64,000 bases of DNA from Paraburkholderia heleia NBRC 101817 (GCF_000739775.1 NZ_BBJH01000027.1:1-64000); one strand, 5' to 3'. Shown: positions 7,418 to 16,735, numbered from the stretch's first letter. Notes: generated from the sequence alone by a model not told the origin. Translations and numbers: made by a program.

Positions 7418-9373
7418 ATGCCCATGTCCAAGCCGCTCCACACCCCCTCTCGCGCGCTGCGCCGCTCGATCGCCACGGTGTCGATCAGCGGCACGCTCGC
7501 CGAAAAGCTCGCTGCGATTCGTGCCGCGGGCTTCGACGCCGTCGAGATCTTCGAGAACGATCTGCTCTATTTCGAAGGCTCGCCCGCCGACGTGCGCCGC
7601 ATGGCTGGCGATCTCGGCCTCGATATCGTGCTGTACCAGCCGTTCCGCGATTTCGAGGGTGTCGCGCCCGAGCGCCTCGCTCGCAACCTCGAACGCGTGA
7701 AGCGCAAGTTCGACGTGATGCACCAACTGGGCACGGACCGTTTGCTGGTGTGCAGCAACGTCTCGCCCGACACGATCTGCAACGACGGCCTCGCCGCCGA
7801 ACAGCTTGGCGCGCTCGCGCGAGCCGCCGGGGAAGCGGGCGTGACGATCTGTTACGAGGCGCTTGCATGGGGGCGCCACGTGCGCACCTATGGCCACGCG
7901 TGGCGGCTCGTGAACACCGTCGATCACGCGAACCTCACGCTCGCGCTGGACAGTTTCCACACGCTCTCGCTCGACGACGCGCCCGACGGCATCGCCGCGA
8001 TTCCGGGTTCGCGCATCGGCTTCGTGCAGATCGCCGATGCACCGAGAATGCAGATGGACGTACTCGAATGGAGCCGGCACTATCGCTGCTTCCCGGGCCA
8101 GGGCGACTTCGCGCTCGCGGATTTCACGGCCCAGGTGGTGAAAAGCGGCTACACGGGCCCGCTCTCGCTCGAAATCTTCAACGACGGCTTTCGCGGCGCG
8201 CCGCCCGCCGCCACCGCCGCCGACGGTTATCGCTCGCTGCTGCTGCTCGAATCGCTCACGCGCGAGACTCTGCAAGCGGAGCATGTCGAAGCAAACGCGC
8301 TTTACCATCCGGGCACCGCGCCCGCGAACGCGCAGTGGCAGTTCCTGGAATTCGCTGTGGACGACACCGCGCGCGCGCACGTGGCGAACTGGCTCGAAAA
8401 GCTGCATTTCCGCCGCGCGGGCCAGCATCGTTCGAAAGACGTGACGCTCTATCGGCACGGCTCGGCCGCGATCGTGCTCAACGCCGAACCCGGCTCGTTC
8501 GCCGACGCGTTTTTCCAGCGCCATGGGCTCTCGCTCTGCGCCTCGGCATTTCGCGTGGACGATGCGCGGCTCGCGCTCGAACGCGCGGCGGGCTTCGGCT
8601 ACCCGCCGTTCTCGGGCCGCGTGGGCCCGAACGAGCGCGTGGTGCCCGCTGTCCAGGGGCCTGACGGCAGTCTTAACTATTTCGTGAACGAAGAGCCGGA
8701 CCAGCCCACCCTCTTCGAAGCCGATTTCTCGCTCACGGATATCGACGGCCCGGTCGAAGTGGGACCTATCGCCGGCATCGATCACGTGAGCCTTTCGCTG
8801 CCTGCCGGTTCGTTCGACTCGTGGGTGCTGTTCCTGAAGTCGGCGTTCGGGCTCGAAGCGACGTCCGCCGTGCTGCTGCCCGATCCCTACGGGCTCGTGC
8901 GCAGCCGCGCGCTCATGAGCCGCGGCCGCGGGCTGCGCGTCGTGCTCAACGCCTCGGTGGACCAGCACACGGCCGCGGCAGAAACCGTGCGCGCCTATCA
9001 CGGCACCGGCCTGAACCACGTGGCGTTCAACACCGGCGACATCTTTCGCGCCGTGACCGAATTCGAGGCGGCCGGCGTGCCGCTCCTGCGCGTACCCGCG
9101 AATTACTACGACGATCTCGACGCGCGCCACGCGCTCGACCCCGAGTTTCTCGACGCACTGCGCAACCACAACCTGCTCTACGACCGCGACGAACGCGGCG
9201 GCGAGTTCCTGCACGCCTATACGGAAACGCTCGACCAGCGCTTCTTCCTGGAGATCGTGGAGCGGCGCGGCGGCTACGACGGCTACGGCGCGCCCAACGC
9301 AGCCGTGCGCCTCGCGGCGCAGGCGCGCCGGCGCGCACTCGCCGCACAGGGCGAGCGCGCACCCCAGGATTGA
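7418..9373 (+). CDS. quiC: 3-dehydroshikimate dehydratase fused to an HPPD-like VOC domain (QuiC-type)
   Basis: Converts 3-dehydroshikimate to protocatechuate. The N-terminal half (to about 270) is a xylose-isomerase-like TIM barrel. Its metal ligands are visible as Glu in CYEALAWG, Asp in LALDSFHT, Gln in GFVQIADAP and Glu in SLEIFND. The C-terminal half (about 285-640) is a double VOC domain resembling 4-hydroxyphenylpyruvate dioxygenase. It retains the iron ligands His (GIDHVSLSL), His (GLNHVAFNTGDI) and Glu (FFLEIVERRGG). This is the QuiC1/QsuB architecture. The start is uncertain: ATG 7418 or 7424 is preferred over TTG 7382, and none has a strong ribosome site. Confidence 0.9.
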   Translation: MPMSKPLHTPSRALRRSIATVSISGTLAEKLAAIRAAGFDAVEIFENDLLYFEGSPADVRRMAGDLGLDIVLYQPFRDFEGVAPERLARNLERVKRKFDVMHQLGTDRLLVCSNVSPDTICNDGLAAEQLGALARAAGEAGVTICYEALAWGRHVRTYGHAWRLVNTVDHANLTLALDSFHTLSLDDAPDGIAAIPGSRIGFVQIADAPRMQMDVLEWSRHYRCFPGQGDFALADFTAQVVKSGYTGPLSLEIFNDGFRGAPPAATAADGYRSLLLLESLTRETLQAEHVEANALYHPGTAPANAQWQFLEFAVDDTARAHVANWLEKLHFRRAGQHRSKDVTLYRHGSAAIVLNAEPGSFADAFFQRHGLSLCASAFRVDDARLALERAAGFGYPPFSGRVGPNERVVPAVQGPDGSLNYFVNEEPDQPTLFEADFSLTDIDGPVEVGPIAGIDHVSLSLPAGSFDSWVLFLKSAFGLEATSAVLLPDPYGLVRSRALMSRGRGLRVVLNASVDQHTAAAETVRAYHGTGLNHVAFNTGDIFRAVTEFEAAGVPLLRVPANYYDDLDARHALDPEFLDALRNHNLLYDRDERGGEFLHAYTETLDQRFFLEIVERRGGYDGYGAPNAAVRLAAQARRRALAAQGERAPQD

Positions 9374-9494
9374 TTCAAACGCAGTCACCTTAGTCGCTTC
9401 GCGCAGCAGTACACACGCCGTGTCGATCTGAAGATCATGCGGCGTAGCAAAGAAAAATATAAGCAGTCCAAATCTCACCCGGAGACACTCAACG

Positions 9495-10673
9495 ATGAAG
9501 AAAGCAGGCCTTGGTTTTGGCACGTGCCTCGCCGCCAGCGCGGCGCTCGTGGCCAGCCCCGCGTTCGCGCAAAGCAGCGTCACGCTTTATGGCGCAGTCG
9601 ACGACGCCATCACCTACGTCAACAACCAGAACGGTCACTCGAACGTCTATCTGCGCCAGGGCAACCTGTATGCGTCGAAGTTCGGCTTGCAGGGTAAGGA
9701 AGATCTCGGCGGCGGCACGTTCGCGATCTTCGACCTGCAGAACGGCTTCGACCTCAACACGGGCGCGCTGTCGTCGAGCGGGCTGATCTTCAATCGCCAG
9801 GCCTACGTGGGCCTGCAGAACCAGAACCTCGGCACGTTCACGGCTGGCCGTCAGTACACGCCGTATTACCTGTTCGTCGGGCCGCTCACGGGAAGCTCGT
9901 GGCTCACCGGCGCAACCGGCGCGCACCCCGGGGATATCGACGGTCTCGACACGACCGTGCGCATCAACAATTCGGCCACTTACACCTCGCCGATCGTTTA
10001 CGGCGTGCAGGCCAGCGCCATGTACGCGCTCGGCGGCATTGCGGGCAGCACCGGCAAGGGCCAGACGTGGAGCGCCGCGCTGCGCTATTCCGCCGGCCCG
10101 GTGAGCCTCGCTGCGGCCATCCTGCGGATGGACAACGCACAGCTGACAAGCGGATTCGACAGCGCCTCCACGGGCAGCTTCGGCAAGTCGTCGCTGAACA
10201 CAGGCTATGTCTCGGCGAGCGCGGTCCAGCACATCGCGGCCGGCGGCAACTACACGATCGGCAACCTGGTCCTCGGCGCATCGTATTCGAACGTTCAGTA
10301 CATTGCGGGCGGCAAGTCGATCTTCCACGACACGGCCATCTTCAACACCTGGGCGGCGCTCGCCGTGTACCGCTTCACGCCGGCCTTCGACGTGGGCGGC
10401 GGCTTCGCCGATACGCTCGCTTCGAAGGCCAACGGCATCACGAGCGCGGCGCGCTATCAGCAGTACTCGCTCAAGGAGTCGTACCACCTCTCGAAGCGCA
10501 CGACGCTTTATGCGCTGCAGGCCTACCAGCACGCGGGCGGCCAGACGCTCGGCGCGAACGGCGCGGGCAACATCGTCAACGCGAGCCCGGCCGTGGGCGA
10601 CTCGCAGAACGCCACGCCCTCGTCCACACGCTCGCAGTTCGTCGGCATGGCCGGTATCGCGCTGTTGTTCTGA
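9495..10673 (+). CDS. Gram-negative outer-membrane porin (OmpC/Porin_4 family)
   Basis: A trimeric beta-barrel porin of 392 residues. It starts with a signal peptide cleaved after SPAFA, then QSSVTLYGAVDDAI, the hallmark of burkholderial general porins. The loop-3 region contains GRQYTPYYLFVG, and the chain ends with a terminal Phe (GIALLF), the BAM targeting residue. GGAG lies 10 nt before the ATG. It follows the dehydratase by 121 bp in the same direction and may supply entry for hydroaromatic acids, but it has room for its own promoter. Confidence 0.92.
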   Translation: MKKAGLGFGTCLAASAALVASPAFAQSSVTLYGAVDDAITYVNNQNGHSNVYLRQGNLYASKFGLQGKEDLGGGTFAIFDLQNGFDLNTGALSSSGLIFNRQAYVGLQNQNLGTFTAGRQYTPYYLFVGPLTGSSWLTGATGAHPGDIDGLDTTVRINNSATYTSPIVYGVQASAMYALGGIAGSTGKGQTWSAALRYSAGPVSLAAAILRMDNAQLTSGFDSASTGSFGKSSLNTGYVSASAVQHIAAGGNYTIGNLVLGASYSNVQYIAGGKSIFHDTAIFNTWAALAVYRFTPAFDVGGGFADTLASKANGITSAARYQQYSLKESYHLSKRTTLYALQAYQHAGGQTLGANGAGNIVNASPAVGDSQNATPSSTRSQFVGMAGIALLF

Positions 10674-10808
10674 TCATTGTTCCGATGCACCGCCGGGGCC
10701 GCCTCGCCGTCCCCCGGTTTCGCTCGCCCCCCTCGACGCAGCGGCACGGCGCTGAGTACACTCGCGGATATCGCCTAAACGAACCCGTGCGAATTCCGCG
10801 AACTCACC

Positions 10809-12164
10809 GTGCCGCCCCCCGTCCCCGCCATCAGCCCACGCCTGCGCAGCCGGCTGCGCACGCTCGCCAAAACCCAGACCAGGGCTGTCGAGCGCACCTA
10901 CGACACGCTGCTCTTGCTCGAAGGCTATAGCGCGCTCTCGGCGGCGGCGCGCAAGGACATCTTCTCGTCGATCGCGTTTTCCGCGGGCCTGTGGTTCCAG
11001 TGCCTGCTCGACGGCACGCCGCCCACCGCCGAAGTCATGGACCAGATCGCGGCATTCGCGCGCCGCCGCGTGCACCAGAACGTGCCGCTGCGCTCGCTGC
11101 TGCGTGCATTTCGCCTTGGGGCGCGCGAGTTGTGGCGCACCTGCACGGAGCTTGCCGAGGCCGACCCGGCGCTCGCGCACGAACTGCTGTTCGATATTTC
11201 GCCTTATCTGCTCGATTACTTCGATGCGATGGCCGAGCACATCGCCGAGGCCTATCTCGACGAGCAGCATCAGCAAGCGCGCTGGCGCGGCTCGCTGCTG
11301 CAGCAGCTCTACGACCTCGTGTTCCATGCCCCCGACGACGCCGCGCGCTTTCGCGAGACCGTCGAGGCGCTCGGCCTCGACGCCACGCTGCCGCGCATTG
11401 CGCTCGCCGTCGATCTGGACTTGCGCGACCACGCGCCTTCGGTGCGCGAGGATGCGCTCGACCGTTTCGCACTGAGCGCCGCGCGGCACCTCGAGCTGAA
11501 GCCCGACGCGCTGGTGCGCGCGTGGCACCGCGAGCGGCTGGTGTTCTGGCTGCCGTGCGTGCGCGGCGATTCGATGACGCGCAACGATCAGCGCGTGGCC
11601 GAGCACGCGGCCGCGCTCGCGCGTGCCGAGCCGCGCGTGCGCAGCATCGGCATCGGGCTCATGAACGAAGGGGCGCGCGGCTGGGCGGCCTCGGTGGAAG
11701 AAGCGCTCAAGGCCGTGGACTTCGCGCCTCGCGGCAGCCGCGCGGACGACGGCGACGAAAATGGCAACGGCCCCGGCAATTTCCTGCGCGTGCACCGCTT
11801 TTCGTCGATTGCCATCGAGGAGAGTGTGCGCAGCAGCGCGAACGTGCTGCGCTATCTCGTCTCGCTCGCCGAGCAACTGGCGACCGAGGCGGACCTGCTC
11901 GCCACGCTCGAAGCGTGGCTCGCCAGCGGGCAGCGCCGGCGTCAGACGGCTGAAACGTTAGGTGTGCATCCGAATACGCTCGACTACCGGCTCGAGCGCA
12001 TCGAGACGCTGCTGGGCGCGAAACTCGCCGACGCCCACTGGATTGCGCGGCTGGATATCGCGCTCAAGCTGCGCGGGGCGACGCAGGGTCCGGAGCGCGC
12101 GGGCAAGAAAACGGAGAAGAAGGGGCGCCTCGCGGCGAAGAAGGCGAAGAGCGCGGCGCGCTGA
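10809..12164 (+). CDS. PucR/CdaR-type transcriptional regulator
   Basis: A 451-residue regulator starting at GTG. The C-terminal helix-turn-helix of the PucR family (about 380-420) is clear in LASGQRRRQTAETLGVHPNT followed by LDYRLERIETLLGAKL. The middle is a degenerate GGDEF-like domain as in CdaR, and the N-terminal 180 residues are helical, resembling RsbR/PucR N-terminal sensor regions. The tail is Lys-rich (KKTEKKGRLAAKKAKSAAR). The target is unknown; the candidates are the porin upstream and the convergent acyl-CoA ligase. Confidence 0.82.
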   Translation: MPPPVPAISPRLRSRLRTLAKTQTRAVERTYDTLLLLEGYSALSAAARKDIFSSIAFSAGLWFQCLLDGTPPTAEVMDQIAAFARRRVHQNVPLRSLLRAFRLGARELWRTCTELAEADPALAHELLFDISPYLLDYFDAMAEHIAEAYLDEQHQQARWRGSLLQQLYDLVFHAPDDAARFRETVEALGLDATLPRIALAVDLDLRDHAPSVREDALDRFALSAARHLELKPDALVRAWHRERLVFWLPCVRGDSMTRNDQRVAEHAAALARAEPRVRSIGIGLMNEGARGWAASVEEALKAVDFAPRGSRADDGDENGNGPGNFLRVHRFSSIAIEESVRSSANVLRYLVSLAEQLATEADLLATLEAWLASGQRRRQTAETLGVHPNTLDYRLERIETLLGAKLADAHWIARLDIALKLRGATQGPERAGKKTEKKGRLAAKKAKSAAR

Positions 12165-12185
12165 ATGACGCGGCGCGCCCTCGCC

Positions 12186-13823
12186 TCACTCCCCGTCGCG
12201 CAATTCCCGCCGCAAGATCTTGCCTACCGTCGACTTCGGCAACGCCTCGACGAATGTCACCACGCGCGGCACCTTGTACGCCGCGAGTTGCGCCCGGCAA
12301 TGCGCGATCACGGCTTCCTCGCTCAGCACCGCCTCACGCGCGAGCACTACGAACACGCGCACGGCCTCGCCGCTTCGTTCATCGGCCACGCCCACGCACG
12401 CGCATTCGGCCACGCCCGGCAACGCGGTCACGATCGCCTCGATCTCATTCGGATACACGTTGAAGCCCGAAACGAGAATCATGTCCTTCGAGCGATCGAC
12501 AATGCGCAGGAAGCCGCGCGCGTCGAACACGCCTACGTCGCCGGTGCGAAAGTAGCCATCGTCCGTAAAGGCGGCGCGCGTGGCCTCGGGCTGGTTCCAG
12601 TAGCCCTGCATCACCTGCGGGCCCTTCGCGCAGATCTCGCCCGGCTCGCCCGGCGCGGCTTCGACGCCGTCGTTCATCAGCTTGATGTCCGTGGAAGGCA
12701 CCGGCAGTCCCGTCGTACCCGTGAAGTGATCGACGCTTCCCGGATTGAACGACAGCACCGGGCTCGTCTCCGAAAGCCCGTAACCTTCGCGGATGAAACC
12801 GCCCGTCATGGCCTGCCAGCGTTCGGACACCGTGGAAATGATCGCCGCGCCGCCACCGCCCGCGAGCCGCAGCCGCGAAAAATCGGCCTCACCGATGCGC
12901 GGATGTGCAACGAGCCCTGCATAGAGTGTATTCACGCCCATGAAGCTTGTAGGACGCGCGGCCTTGAACACGTCGATCACGCCATCGAGATTGCGCGCGT
13001 TCGCAATGAGCCAGTTCTCCGCGCCTATCGAAAAGTAGACGATGAGATTCACCGTGAGCGCAAAGATGTGATAGAGCGGCAGCGCAGTGACGACGACCTC
13101 CTCGCCCGGGTTCATGAAGTCCGGCATGAAGGTCTTGAACTGCTCGACGTTGGCGACGAGGTTGCGATGCGTGAGCAGCGCGCCCTTGGAAAGCCCGGTC
13201 GTGCCGCCCGTGTATTGCAGGAAGAGCGGGTCGGCGCCGCACAACATGGGAGCTTCGAACGGCAAATCAGCGCCTTGCGCGAGCGCCGCCGCAAACGAGC
13301 CGGGCTGCGCAGCGCGCTCGCCGCTCGCGCTCGTGCAATCGCTCGCGGCAACGCTCAGCACGGTCTTGACGGACGTATTCGCCTTGATCGCATCGAAAGT
13401 CGGCAACGCACCGTCGAACACCACGAGCGTTTGCGCGCCGGAATCCACCAGCTGGTGCTGAAGCTCACGCGGCGTATAGAGCGGATTCACGTTCACCTGC
13501 ACTGCCCCAGCCCGCACGATGCCGATCAGCGCGATGGGAAACGCGAGCAGGTTCGGCAACATCACGGCGACACGGTCGCCCTTCTTCACGCCCGCGTGCT
13601 GCAGATACGCCGCGAAATTGCGCGAAAGACGATCGACGTCGGCGTAGCTGAGTGAAGCGTCGCCCGGCGTGGCGTCGCCCGCGCGCAATGCCGGCCGGTG
13701 CGCATGTTCGCGCATGGCCTCATTGAGCATATGGGCGAGCGACGGATGCCGATCGGGATCGATGGTGGCAGGGATCTCGCCATAGCTGGCGAGCCAGGGG
13801 GCTTTCGACACGTTCGTCTCCAT
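12186..13823 (-). CDS. fadD: long-chain-fatty-acid-CoA ligase, AMP-forming (FadD-like)
   Basis: Activates a fatty acid to its CoA thioester through an acyl-adenylate. The 545 residues show the ANL-superfamily motifs in order: P-loop YTGGTTGLSKGALLTHRN at about 208, the A5-type GYGLSETSP, FRTGDVGVFD with the ribose-binding Asp, the hinge RSKDMILVSGFNVYPNEIE, and the catalytic Lys in PKSTVGKILRREL near the C-terminus. It is monocistronic and convergent with the PucR gene (21-nt gap). Burkholderiaceae carry many FadD paralogues, so the exact chain-length preference cannot be read here. Confidence 0.88.
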   Translation of the reverse strand: METNVSKAPWLASYGEIPATIDPDRHPSLAHMLNEAMREHAHRPALRAGDATPGDASLSYADVDRLSRNFAAYLQHAGVKKGDRVAVMLPNLLAFPIALIGIVRAGAVQVNVNPLYTPRELQHQLVDSGAQTLVVFDGALPTFDAIKANTSVKTVLSVAASDCTSASGERAAQPGSFAAALAQGADLPFEAPMLCGADPLFLQYTGGTTGLSKGALLTHRNLVANVEQFKTFMPDFMNPGEEVVVTALPLYHIFALTVNLIVYFSIGAENWLIANARNLDGVIDVFKAARPTSFMGVNTLYAGLVAHPRIGEADFSRLRLAGGGGAAIISTVSERWQAMTGGFIREGYGLSETSPVLSFNPGSVDHFTGTTGLPVPSTDIKLMNDGVEAAPGEPGEICAKGPQVMQGYWNQPEATRAAFTDDGYFRTGDVGVFDARGFLRIVDRSKDMILVSGFNVYPNEIEAIVTALPGVAECACVGVADERSGEAVRVFVVLAREAVLSEEAVIAHCRAQLAAYKVPRVVTFVEALPKSTVGKILRRELRDGE

Positions 13824-14206
13824 GAAATCAAGTCGCGGCTTGTGTGCAATGTGCCGCGTATCATGCCCATGCTACGGACTTGTCTGCGCCGGGAGAACTG
13901 GGAAAGCGGATAAGGTGATTGTGAAAAGTCACAAAAAGCACGCCTGCGCGCGGACCTGTGCGGCGTCAGGTCTGTGTCTGATTTCGGTCAATTGTGCGAC
14001 ATTGTGTCGTCTCGTCCGCATCGCTTCTTCAGCGTGCCGACGTGGCATCGCGCTGGGATGCGCGGCATGGACCGTCCTTTCGGCTAAGGCCTGTCAAATA
14101 CCATATCAGTAGCCTTTTCATTTCTCCTGCTATGGGATATTGTGCCAGGTGTCGCTGAAGGGGGGGTTTTACACTCCTTGCCTATGTTCAATTTTTTCGT
14201 CTGCCC
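13824..14206. other. 383-bp intergenic region at the left edge of the accessory island
   Basis: No convincing gene is seen. Base composition shifts here from the GC-rich core towards the mixed composition of the island. It holds the promoters of the divergent acyl-CoA ligase and XRE regulator genes. No tRNA gene or attachment repeat was recognised. Confidence 0.4.
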
Positions 14207-14590
14207 ATGAGCTTCTCCGAACGCCTGAGCGCCTACCGCAAGGAATGCCGCCTGACACAGCAGCAGATGGCAGACAAGATCGGCATGCATATCTCGCAAT
14301 ACAAGCGTTACGAAGCAGGAACATCGCAGCCGACCATCGAGGTCTTTCGCCGGATCGCGATCGCGCTGAGTGTGAGCGCAGATACATTGCTTTTTGAGGA
14401 GAACGAGCGAGGTCCGGACGAACGACTCAAACTCCAGTTCGAAGCCGTCTCCAGGCTTGATCCGAAGGAACGCGAAGCCATCGAGACCGTGATTGCCAGC
14501 GTCCTGCACATGCACGACGCCAAGCGATGGGCGCAACTCGCCGCCGCACCGGCAGCGCCCACGCAGCCGACCGGCAAACGAAGCCGTTAA
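14207..14590 (+). CDS. XRE-family helix-turn-helix regulator
   Basis: A 127-residue protein with an N-terminal Cro/CI helix-turn-helix (residues about 5-60). It reads FSERLSAYRKECRLTQQQMA, then ISQYKRYEAGTSQPTIE. The remaining part is helical and of unknown role. It is the first gene of the island and lies 98 bp before symE in the same direction, so it may regulate symE or be a phage- or island-type repressor. The target is unknown. Confidence 0.8.
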   Translation: MSFSERLSAYRKECRLTQQQMADKIGMHISQYKRYEAGTSQPTIEVFRRIAIALSVSADTLLFEENERGPDERLKLQFEAVSRLDPKEREAIETVIASVLHMHDAKRWAQLAAAPAAPTQPTGKRSR

Positions 14591-14688
14591 GGAAGGGAGT
14601 CCCGCAGCACCGTAAACGAAGCGCGGGCCGCATCGGCTGCAACCCATACGACCCGCTGACCACCACCAACTCACCACAGGAGTTGATC

Positions 14689-14919
14689 ATGGCTGACGCC
14701 AATCTTAATGCATTGCCCGCCCATCCCGAGCGGCACGCCACCGTCCAGCAACGCATGCGCTGGCGTCCCCCGCCCAAATGGCAAGGGCAGTGGAAGAACC
14801 CCGCGTTTTTTCCGCTGCTGCGCATCGCCGGAAAGTGGCTCATACAGGCAGGCTTCGAGCCCGGACAGCGCGTGAGAATCACCGTCGAGCACGGCAGGCT
14901 CGTCATCACGCCGGACTGA
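14689..14919 (+). CDS. symE: SymE-family toxin-like protein
   Basis: A 76-residue protein matching the SymE family, an AbrB-fold-derived group that includes an SOS-induced RNA-associated toxin in E. coli. The core reads FPLLRIAGKWLIQAGFEPGQ then VRITVEHGRLVITPD, the family pattern GKWL..AGF..G. ATG 14689 has AGGAG 6 nt upstream, which decides the start over the longer upstream frame. It converges on the last orphan immunity gene with a bidirectional hairpin between. A copy of its last 14 codons recurs at 18821. An antisense symR-like RNA was not recognised. Confidence 0.82.
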   Translation: MADANLNALPAHPERHATVQQRMRWRPPPKWQGQWKNPAFFPLLRIAGKWLIQAGFEPGQRVRITVEHGRLVITPD

Positions 14920-14932
14920 ACGACGTCACAAG

Positions 14933-14962
14933 CAACAAACCCGGCCGCAGCCGGGTTTGTTG
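14933..14962. terminator. bidirectional hairpin terminator between symE and the orphan immunity gene
   Basis: CAACAAACCCGGC and GCCGGGTTTGTTG form a perfect 13-bp stem with a cgca loop. The stem is A/T-rich at its base on both sides, so it can end symE from the left and the orphan toxin array from the right. A covarying homologue lies at 18875-18908. Confidence 0.85.
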
Positions 14963-14985
14963 TCACTGATGTTTCGCAAGAAGTC

Positions 14986-15186
14986 TCACTTCTTCGCTTC
15001 TTTGATTGCGTCTAACCAATCCTGCCATTGCGCAGGATCGTTCGGGCTACCGTCTGCCCATATGGTCTGTGAGATCGCGCTCAATATGTCACCCAACGTA
15101 TCAACGCCACCGCCACGGTCGTAGTAGCGATCTAAAAAGATAACCATCGCACGAAACGCATCTTCAACTGAGATTTGCTCACTCAT
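14986..15186 (-). CDS. orphan CDI immunity protein (module 4)
   Basis: A small acidic protein of 66 residues (MSEQISVEDAFRAMVIFLDR...). Its ATG overlaps the stop of the preceding toxin tip as ATGA, and GGGAGG lies just upstream. The tight coupling to a CdiA-CT fragment is the usual arrangement for a CdiI immunity protein, which binds and neutralises only its cognate toxin. I recall similar short proteins ending in DPAQWQDWL next to polymorphic toxins, but cannot name the family. Function is inferred from position. Confidence 0.72.
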   Translation of the reverse strand: MSEQISVEDAFRAMVIFLDRYYDRGGGVDTLGDILSAISQTIWADGSPNDPAQWQDWLDAIKEAKK

Positions 15187-15575
15187 TTTGTTCCTCCCGG
15201 CTTCGTGGGTGATGAGAACCCGGTTTGCGAATTGAATTCCTTGGGTATTTGGTTAACTCCACCATAGCTAACCTTACCGTCTCTAACCCCTACCCAAACT
15301 TGGGTGCCATCTGACTGTATCGAGGATGACCATATGGTCCCATATTTATCTGTACCAGCCACGGCGGCTGGATTATTTGCAACTTGCTCAAGTAGCGCGC
15401 GATTTGCTGGTGTATCAGAAAGATGGCCTTCTGAATCACGGAATATATGCCCGGCTCTTGCATTGTCGACAACTACAGTGCTCTTCCCGTCCGAACTATT
15501 CCCGCTTTGTCCGCTCGCAGATTGCCCTTCGCCGTTCCCACTATTGAGCGTCGTATTACCAGCCCCATACCCCGA
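15183..15575 (-). pseudogene. orphan CdiA C-terminal toxin tip (module 4), unassigned toxin domain
   Basis: A promoterless cdiA fragment of about 130 codons. It begins at the shared seam as SGYGAGNTTLNSGNG, the sequence found near the C-terminus of the intact CdiA (GYATGNTTLNSGNG). An in-frame TGA sits immediately upstream at 15576-15578, so it cannot be read from the preceding gene. The toxin part (about 95 residues) contains ARAGHIFRDSEGHLSDTPAN and DGTQVWVGVRDGKVSYGGVN. This pattern looks familiar from polymorphic-toxin tips, but I cannot assign an activity. Lower GC than the core genome. Confidence 0.75.
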
Positions 15576-15576
15576 T
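15563..15576 (-). repeat. conserved toxin-swap seam, module 4
   Basis: ATCGGGGTATGGGG on the minus strand, identical in all four orphan modules; the reading frame of the toxin tip enters at GGG TAT. Confidence 0.75.
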
Positions 15577-15581
15577 CAATT

Positions 15582-16022
15582 TCAAATCTTCTCAATCTCC
15601 TCGACGAATGCCGTATCCCCCAAGAATTTCGTCACATTAACCTGCCCTGGCCGCAGAACCGCACACGTAAAAGGGAGATTAAACAGCAAGCAATCGTCAA
15701 GGTTTATCTCAAACCAAGCCGGGCCTTGAAACGCCTCTATCTCATCTTGAGTCGATTCGAACCTGTATGCCGCGACTGAAGTAGTCAACGAAAGCAGGTC
15801 ACAGACCCGGACAACGTAAAAAATACCGGAATTTTCAATTCGTAATGCAGTCGCTAGATTGCGTGCATCCTCGTCAAATATCGACTTGTCATCAATTTCA
15901 CAAACGTGCCATGAACGACGAGCAACCTCAGCTTCGTTTAGCGAGCCATCCGCATCCAAAATCTTCCGTACATCGGCAAGATCCTTACGGAGAAATTCAA
16001 CGCGTCTATTACTTTGATCCAT
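15582..16022 (-). CDS. orphan CDI immunity protein (module 3)
   Basis: A 146-residue acidic protein starting MDQSNRRVEFLRKDLADVRK. ATG 16022 is preferred over the longer frame to 16121 because AAGGAG lies a few nt upstream and the extension runs through the toxin tip in another frame. It overlaps the end of the module 3 toxin by 14 nt. No known family was recognised; the immunity role is inferred from its coupling to the toxin fragment. It ends 6 nt before the seam of module 4. Confidence 0.72.
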   Translation of the reverse strand: MDQSNRRVEFLRKDLADVRKILDADGSLNEAEVARRSWHVCEIDDKSIFDEDARNLATALRIENSGIFYVVRVCDLLSLTTSVAAYRFESTQDEIEAFQGPAWFEINLDDCLLFNLPFTCAVLRPGQVNVTKFLGDTAFVEEIEKI

Positions 16023-16377
16023 ACCGTATCTCCTTCGTGGTGCGTCCATTTGCATTTTGGAACTCAATCGTTGTGCGACCATCTTTGCTAGGACGCAATA
16101 TGACGGTACTGCCGTCGTCAAGCGTTCCGATGCTCACGTCACCACGCCCGGTTGAAACGGTTTTGACGTTATTAGGCTTAAGGGCTGCAAAGTCGCCAGC
16201 GGCTGTCGCACTATCGCTATTGGGGACAGTCTCAATGCTGGTTCCACGGGACGTGACGTTCTCAACGGATGTGCGACCGCCATAAACACGATCGTAGGCG
16301 CTACTGCCACCACCGTTCTCACTAGCACCGTCGTTGCCACCACTGTTGAGTGTTGAATTGCCGCCCCCATACCCCGA
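16009..16377 (-). pseudogene. orphan CdiA C-terminal toxin tip (module 3), unassigned short toxin domain
   Basis: A cdiA fragment of 122 codons that starts at the seam as SGYGGGNSTLNSGGN and has no start codon. The tip is short: after a Ser/Gly linker comes FAALKPNNVKTVSTGRGDVS then IGTLDDGSTVILRPSKDGRT and TIEFQ. The pattern DGSTVxxRPSxDGR followed by a short beta hairpin recurs, as I recall, at the ends of many CdiA and Rhs toxins, but I cannot attach an activity. Upstream of the seam the frame hits TAA within nine codons (16402-16404). Confidence 0.75.
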
Positions 16378-16378
16378 T
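16365..16378 (-). repeat. conserved toxin-swap seam, module 3
   Basis: ATCGGGGTATGGGG on the minus strand, as in the other orphan modules; here it is followed by GGGCGGCAAT instead of GCTGGTAAT. Confidence 0.75.
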
Positions 16379-16396
16379 ATTCCCGGTGTCGCCGGT

Positions 16397-16735
16397 TTAG
16401 ATTAAGGAAAGTGCCATCTCCAACTTTTCACGCGTAATTTTCGAAATCCTTCGTTCACGATATTTATCGACTGTTGTCAGTTTCACGGATGGGGACGCAT
16501 CAGCACTAATGGTTCGCGGAATTTCTATTGTCACGATGCTTTCCCGACCAACTAGAACCCAATAAATATCTTCCGCTTGCTCGGGAATCCATTGCAAAAC
16601 GAAGGCTCGGCTCATGTGAGGAAAAATCGATCGTAACGTCTTGCCTAACAAACTATCGTCGGCTTGCAGAGATGCCGAATCCTCCAGCATCTGCTTGCGC
16701 AGTTCTTCCTTCGCGGTTGCTCGGTTTGCGCTCAT
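16397..16735 (-). CDS. orphan CDI immunity protein (module 2)
   Basis: A 112-residue protein starting MSANRATAKEELRKQM. Its ATG overlaps the module 2 toxin stop as ATGA. The core contains RAFVLQWIPEQAEDIYWVLV and a Lys/Arg-rich C-terminal helix. It is not recognised as a known family and is assigned as immunity from its position directly behind a CdiA-CT fragment and ahead of the next seam. Confidence 0.72.
   Translation of the reverse strand: MSANRATAKEELRKQMLEDSASLQADDSLLGKTLRSIFPHMSRAFVLQWIPEQAEDIYWVLVGRESIVTIEIPRTISADASPSVKLTTVDKYRERRISKITREKLEMALSLI

Noticed and set aside
7280..9583. 767-codon minus-strand open frame across the dehydratase gene
   Set aside because: Composition is Arg/Glu/His/Val-rich with no domain; it is the mirror of the QuiC-type gene, whose metal ligands are visible on the plus strand.
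13824..14206. tRNA gene or att site at the left island edge
   Set aside because: No cloverleaf or CCA-type end was seen and no matching repeat at the right edge was found by eye.
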